Assembly (NCBI GenBank): GCA_009733775.1
Contig: WOGZ01000021.1
Location: forward strand, 1-64,000
DNA length: 64,000 nt
Reading direction: 5' to 3'
From: Alectoria sarmentosa
Taxonomy: Eukaryota > Ascomycota > Lecanoromycetes > Lecanorales > Parmeliaceae
Shown: positions 60,843-64,000 of the stretch, piece after piece
Layout of the letters: the number at the start of each line of letters is the position of its first letter
Numbering within the stretch: the stretch's first letter is position 1
Program-made: the position numbers and the translations under genes
The notes under the pieces: model-generated
Seen by the model: the letters and a program-made list of their open reading frames with translations, nothing else
The model's database searches: none
What the model was told of the DNA's origin: nothing

Positions 60843-61046
60843 ACGTTTGAGAGCCCAGGGAATTGGAGACTCGGTGGGGCGTGTCTAAAATTTTCTGAAA
60901 TCTATTCCCGTGCTATTTCAGTGAGCCTCAACCAGGGTTTGGATTGTGGCCATCGATCTTGTCGTCTTCGAGATCGACCCCTTGCTTGCCAAAGCAAAGC
61001 CGCAGCTCTTGCGAGCAAAACATGCCCCGCAGTGTTGCCTAGCAAG
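60843..61046. other. Intergenic between pseudogene and small helical protein
   Basis: It contains an intron-like GTACGT...ATTTCAG right after the pseudogene's last open segment, followed at once by a stop codon. Confidence 0.4.
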
Positions 61047-61546
61047 CTAAGCAGCCCTTGTAGGTGCCAAAGCCTCCACCGCCTCCACCACCTCCTCTTC
61101 CGCGACGAACTTCTGAACCTGGTCCACGGCAAGTGCCCCCTGCAGCTCAAACGCCCAGCGGGCCATCGCATACACTGCCACGTCAAATTGTTCCATCCAT
61201 TCCTCGACTTTGCTCACACTGCCATCCAGTTGTGCCTCGAGACTCTTGAACTCGAAAACGGCGGTCTGCATCTCCGACGCTAGCTGTGTATGTCTGTCCG
61301 TAATACGCTCCCACCATGCAAGGAATGGATCCTTGTTCCCAGGACGCGCCAAAGCCGCGTCATACAATTGCGAGATTCGCATGGTGGGTGAGTAGCAAGC
61401 TTGGATGATGGCTTCAGCCTCGGAAAACAGGCCTTTAGTATGGGCGCTGACTGTTGGACATGGATCAATTATTGGAGATGGAAATTTCGTGGGGGGGGCA
61501 CCAGAAACTTACGGCGAGGATCTTGAAGGTTGTTTCTGGAGGGCAT
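61047..61546 (-). CDS. Small helical protein of unknown function
   Basis: Two exons (61546-61513 and 61450-61047) separated by a 62-bp GTAAGT...CAACAG intron give 145 residues. The start is MPSRNNLQDPRLSAHTKGLF. The rest is predicted mostly helical, with W-rich patches (FLAWWERITDRH, WMEQFDVAVYAMARWAFELQ) and an acidic end. No signal peptide, membrane segment or known domain is seen. The phase match across the intron and the codon-like composition support it being real. An open frame upstream in another phase (through 61709) was discarded because it lacks an ATG. Confidence 0.6.
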
Positions 61547-62962
61547 GTTGGGCAAGCTCTGTTTGAGGTGAGTTGGTCTCTCGTAGCTGTGGGAAAGTTG
61601 GGGAGTCGGCTTTGAATAGGATGACGGTTTTGGATCGGATGGCTTCACCTAGCTGGATTTGTTTCACAGGAGACCAGGAGGTGATATCTGGTCGTGTAGG
61701 ACTTGTCAAAGAATGGTGTTGGATAATTCCATATCTCGTGTCCGCACCCGCTATTAAATACGAAATACAGATAATGCATTATCAACCCCTGACCCATTAT
61801 TCCCTTGGCATGACTCTTCAAAAAAGCTCAATTGTGCTCACGGTGTTTAGCGGAATAAATGGATGATGGATGGGAATCAATCAGAAGTCCAGATGTTTGA
61901 TGAAGCAGCTAGCTGTTGTGTTGATATGACCTACCTACCTACTTGCATTTGTTCGCGAGCAGAACCAAAAGGTGCTATGTATGGATGGATGTCGATTGTT
62001 GATTCAGAACAAGGTTTAGGCTTAGCGCGTCGACGCAATGATTAAGGTATTCACTCATGGACTTTCCAACCTCAACTTTCTTCATCAGCCTCCCGACTTC
62101 TCAAATCTCAAACTCCAGTACTCTTTCTTCTCAAGTAAGTAAGCAGAAACAGATTCCACCAACCTAATTCGAATGATCCATCCCTGCGAAAAAAAGCTCG
62201 ACACCACATCCAGATGGCCCTCTCTTTCTTCCAGCAAAGCCCCAAGGTCGGACGCAACGCCCCCCCTCTTCCCGGCCTCTGCGGTTCGAGCGTTGTGATA
62301 CAAAAGTCTGCTGCAGGGATTTCTAGCGGAAAGGTTTTTCGGAGAGGTTGTCAGCTAGGGAGGAGAGCGTTGGCGACGGGCTTCACACGACCAGGAATAT
62401 GTATTGTCCGGTGCCGCATAGGTGAATGGGCCCAAAAGAGCGTATACCATTTCAGCAAGGCGCTTTTCGTTCTGCGCTTCAAACTGCTTTTGGGAAAATT
62501 TTCCAACCTATCACCCCATCACAAGTAAGGTGATCATGTCTCAGCATCTATATGTTCATCAAGACGATTGACAAAGAGCACAATGGAAGTACGAATAAAA
62601 AAGGCATTGTCTCTGCCGCCCGTCCTTTGTTAGGAGGCAATATAATACAATTGGCATTGTGTTGTTAACAAAGACCTTTGATGAGCGCGCCTTTCCACAA
62701 CATTTCCCTTTGTCAACGACACAGCTGTCTGGAACCCGCCATGGAACCCCCTTCCCCCATGTCCTTCTGCTTCTCTCTCTTTCTCCTTCCTTCCTTCCTT
62801 CCTGCACAGCACCATCCATCCATCCTCAAGCCTGGCACCACTATACCGATCGATCGATCGATCGATCCATAACATCCTGTAAATATATACCAAAGCGATC
62901 TCCAGCCCCGCAACCCCTTCCATCCACCCACTCACAACCCAAAACCACCAACATCACTCACC
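61547..62962. other. Intergenic with pyrimidine- and GATC-rich promoter tracts
   Basis: No well-supported gene. An ATG frame at 62214-62528 is open but lacks splice or family support. Before 62963 there are CT-rich tracts, (TTCC)n near 62790-62804, (ATCC)n near 62814-62822 and (GATC)n near 62850-62868, as is common upstream of fungal genes. Confidence 0.5.
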
Positions 62963-63439
62963 ATGGGCTGCGCCGGATCCCGCGAATGCAGCGGGCCCCA
63001 CAGCCACCACCACCACCACGGCCAGGACGCAGAAAAACGACGACGAGGCTCCACCCCCTCTAAATCACGGGGACAGCACGGGCGCCGGGAGGGCAGGGAG
63101 GCACGCGCGCAGCAAGCACGCGATGCGGCGGAGCGCGAAGGGAACCGGCAGGCGTTGCGGCATTATGGCGCTGAGGCTGAAAAGGTGAGGCTCAGGAAAG
63201 GGTACGATGAGCACGTGGGGCGGAAGAGGGCGGCGGAGGCGTATGGGAGGCGAGAGGAGGTGCAGCGCGAGCGGGGCCGGAGGGCGTTGGAGGGGTATGA
63301 TGATGATGGTCAGGGGGAAAAGGGAAATGGAAGGAGAGCGCGGGATGAGGGGGGACGCCGGAAGAGGGCGGCGGGGGGAAAGCGAGAGGAGATCAAGGTG
63401 TACGCGAGTCGGGATCTCAAATCGCATTGGAGCGATTAG
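62963..63439 (+). CDS. Basic protein with MGC N-terminal lipidation-type motif, unknown function
   Basis: A single exon of 158 residues. It starts MGCAGS: Gly2 with Ser6 fits the N-myristoylation consensus, and Cys3 beside it is a typical palmitoylation site, so dual acylation and membrane attachment are plausible. A His-rich patch (HSHHHHHG) follows, then a strongly charged helix of R, E and A (about residues 20-150) with little hydrophobic content. It ends YASRDLKSHWSD. No domain is recognised. High GC, low complexity and the long open frame on the opposite strand mean chance openness must be considered, but the promoter-like region and conserved-looking N terminus argue for a real gene. 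Confidence 0.55.
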   Translation: MGCAGSRECSGPHSHHHHHGQDAEKRRRGSTPSKSRGQHGRREGREARAQQARDAAEREGNRQALRHYGAEAEKVRLRKGYDEHVGRKRAAEAYGRREEVQRERGRRALEGYDDDGQGEKGNGRRARDEGGRRKRAAGGKREEIKVYASRDLKSHWSD

Positions 63440-63803
63440 TCGATTTCATGGGAGTAAGGGGTTTGAGAAGACCTCGAGGGTTTGGGCAGTCTTGTGTTCC
63501 TCTTCTCGGATCGTAGGAAAACTTCCACAATGCTGCGGCAAAATGATGTGGAACTAAACAAACGTTGCAAAACGAAGACTTGTGTTCATATGATCACTGC
63601 CACAGGTTTTCGAAAAGCCACTATGTCTTCTCTTCAGTGCGATCTTATACAGAATATCATAGAAAGGCGAATGTAGAGACGTTTTGCTTCACGATGATCT
63701 ATCGCACTGGCCCACATCGGCACAACCCAAATGGTATGCCCAATCAAGGAGCAAGATGAGTAGTATGCTCAATGCTCGTTGATGCAAAATTGGTAGTGTG
63801 ATA
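63440..63803. other. Intergenic, convergent 3' ends
   Basis: Short region between the MGC protein gene and the minus-strand gene at the window edge; no gene is seen. Confidence 0.6.
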
Positions 63804-64000
63804 CTACGCCTTCTCAAGTTGAATGTCTGAAACACGATCAGCGTTCATACCTCGCAGCTAGAATGCCACTACAGATACAGATACTTACTCGGGTCTTTGA
63901 GAATTGCTCCATGCTCCGCAGGCAACATAGCCCCCTTTGGAGGCTTGTTCTTGCTCTTGAAATCATCGCAGATGTCTTCCATCTTCACCCACTTGACACC
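63804..64000 (-). CDS. C-terminal part of a protein cut by the window edge; possibly a polysaccharide deacetylase
   Basis: Only the last about 44 residues are present. An exon from the window edge to 63889 and a 62-bp intron (63827-63888, GTAAGT...TTTCAG) lead to a short final exon ending at the stop 63804-63806. The sequence reads GVKWVKMEDICDDFKSKN then KPPKGAMLPAEHGAILKDP and NIQLEKA. The style (W-V-x-M-E-x-I-C-D-D-F-K) recalls the tail of PgdA-like fungal polysaccharide deacetylases, but this is from memory of family appearance only and needs the missing upstream part. Confidence 0.5.

Noticed and set aside
62214..62528. 104-residue plus-strand frame in the intergenic region
   Set aside because: Begins with a plausible ATG but shows no domain, splice support or typical protein character.
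1..64000. CRISPR arrays, rRNA or tRNA genes
   Set aside because: No regularly spaced repeats with unique spacers and no cloverleaf or rRNA-like sequence were recognised; a tRNAscan run would be needed to exclude isolated tRNAs.

Overview
This window comes from the nuclear genome of a filamentous ascomycete (Pezizomycotina). The evidence is short GT-AG introns of about 45-105 bp with CTRAY-like branch points, ascomycete-type proteins (UstYa-like, SAT4-like rhodopsin domain, INP1, RRT8, formamidase), and a long AT-rich block with the marks of repeat-induced point mutation (RIP). The species cannot be named from the sequence alone.

Region 1, 1 to about 23,570: an AT-rich, RIP-degraded block with no intact gene. 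Two LTR retrotransposons of the Ty1/copia type can be delimited inside it. Element 1 (2951-10135, plus strand) has 125-bp LTRs, a matching ATTTT duplication and a purine tract. Element 2 (14421-22560, minus strand) has 115-bp LTRs. All LTR differences are transitions (20 and 16). Both keep traces of zinc knuckle and reverse transcriptase, riddled with stops; protease, integrase and RNase H traces are clearest in element 1. They face each other tail to tail and share about 160 bp of 3' sequence.

Region 2, about 23,570-40,300: an accessory, secondary-metabolite-like stretch that is partly decayed. It holds an intact BAHD-type acyltransferase, an intron-containing UstYa-family (DUF3328) protein, a 75-residue secreted protein with a 90-bp internal duplication (a candidate ribosomal-peptide precursor), an MFS transporter broken by an in-frame TGA, a rhodopsin-domain membrane protein with a probable frameshift near its end, a small secreted protein, and a heavily mutated NRPS relic (A-T-C). 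The best reading is a degenerating metabolite cluster at the edge of a RIP block, with possibly a small UstYa/peptide sub-cluster still intact.

Region 3, about 40,400-64,000: conserved core genes at high density. In order: ELYS-like nucleoporin (-), condensin SMC4 (+, head to head with it), SRP14 (-), GDSL/SGNH esterase (+), RRT8-like membrane protein (+), formamidase (+), CUE3/ASCC2-like ribosome-quality-control factor (-), an acidic coiled-coil protein (-), INP1 peroxisome inheritance factor (+), a frameshifted pseudogene (+), a small helical protein (-), a basic protein with an MGC lipidation-type N terminus (+), and the 3' end of a minus-strand gene cut by the window edge. Gene models were built by hand from reading frame, splice signals and family conservation, so exon edges carry some uncertainty.
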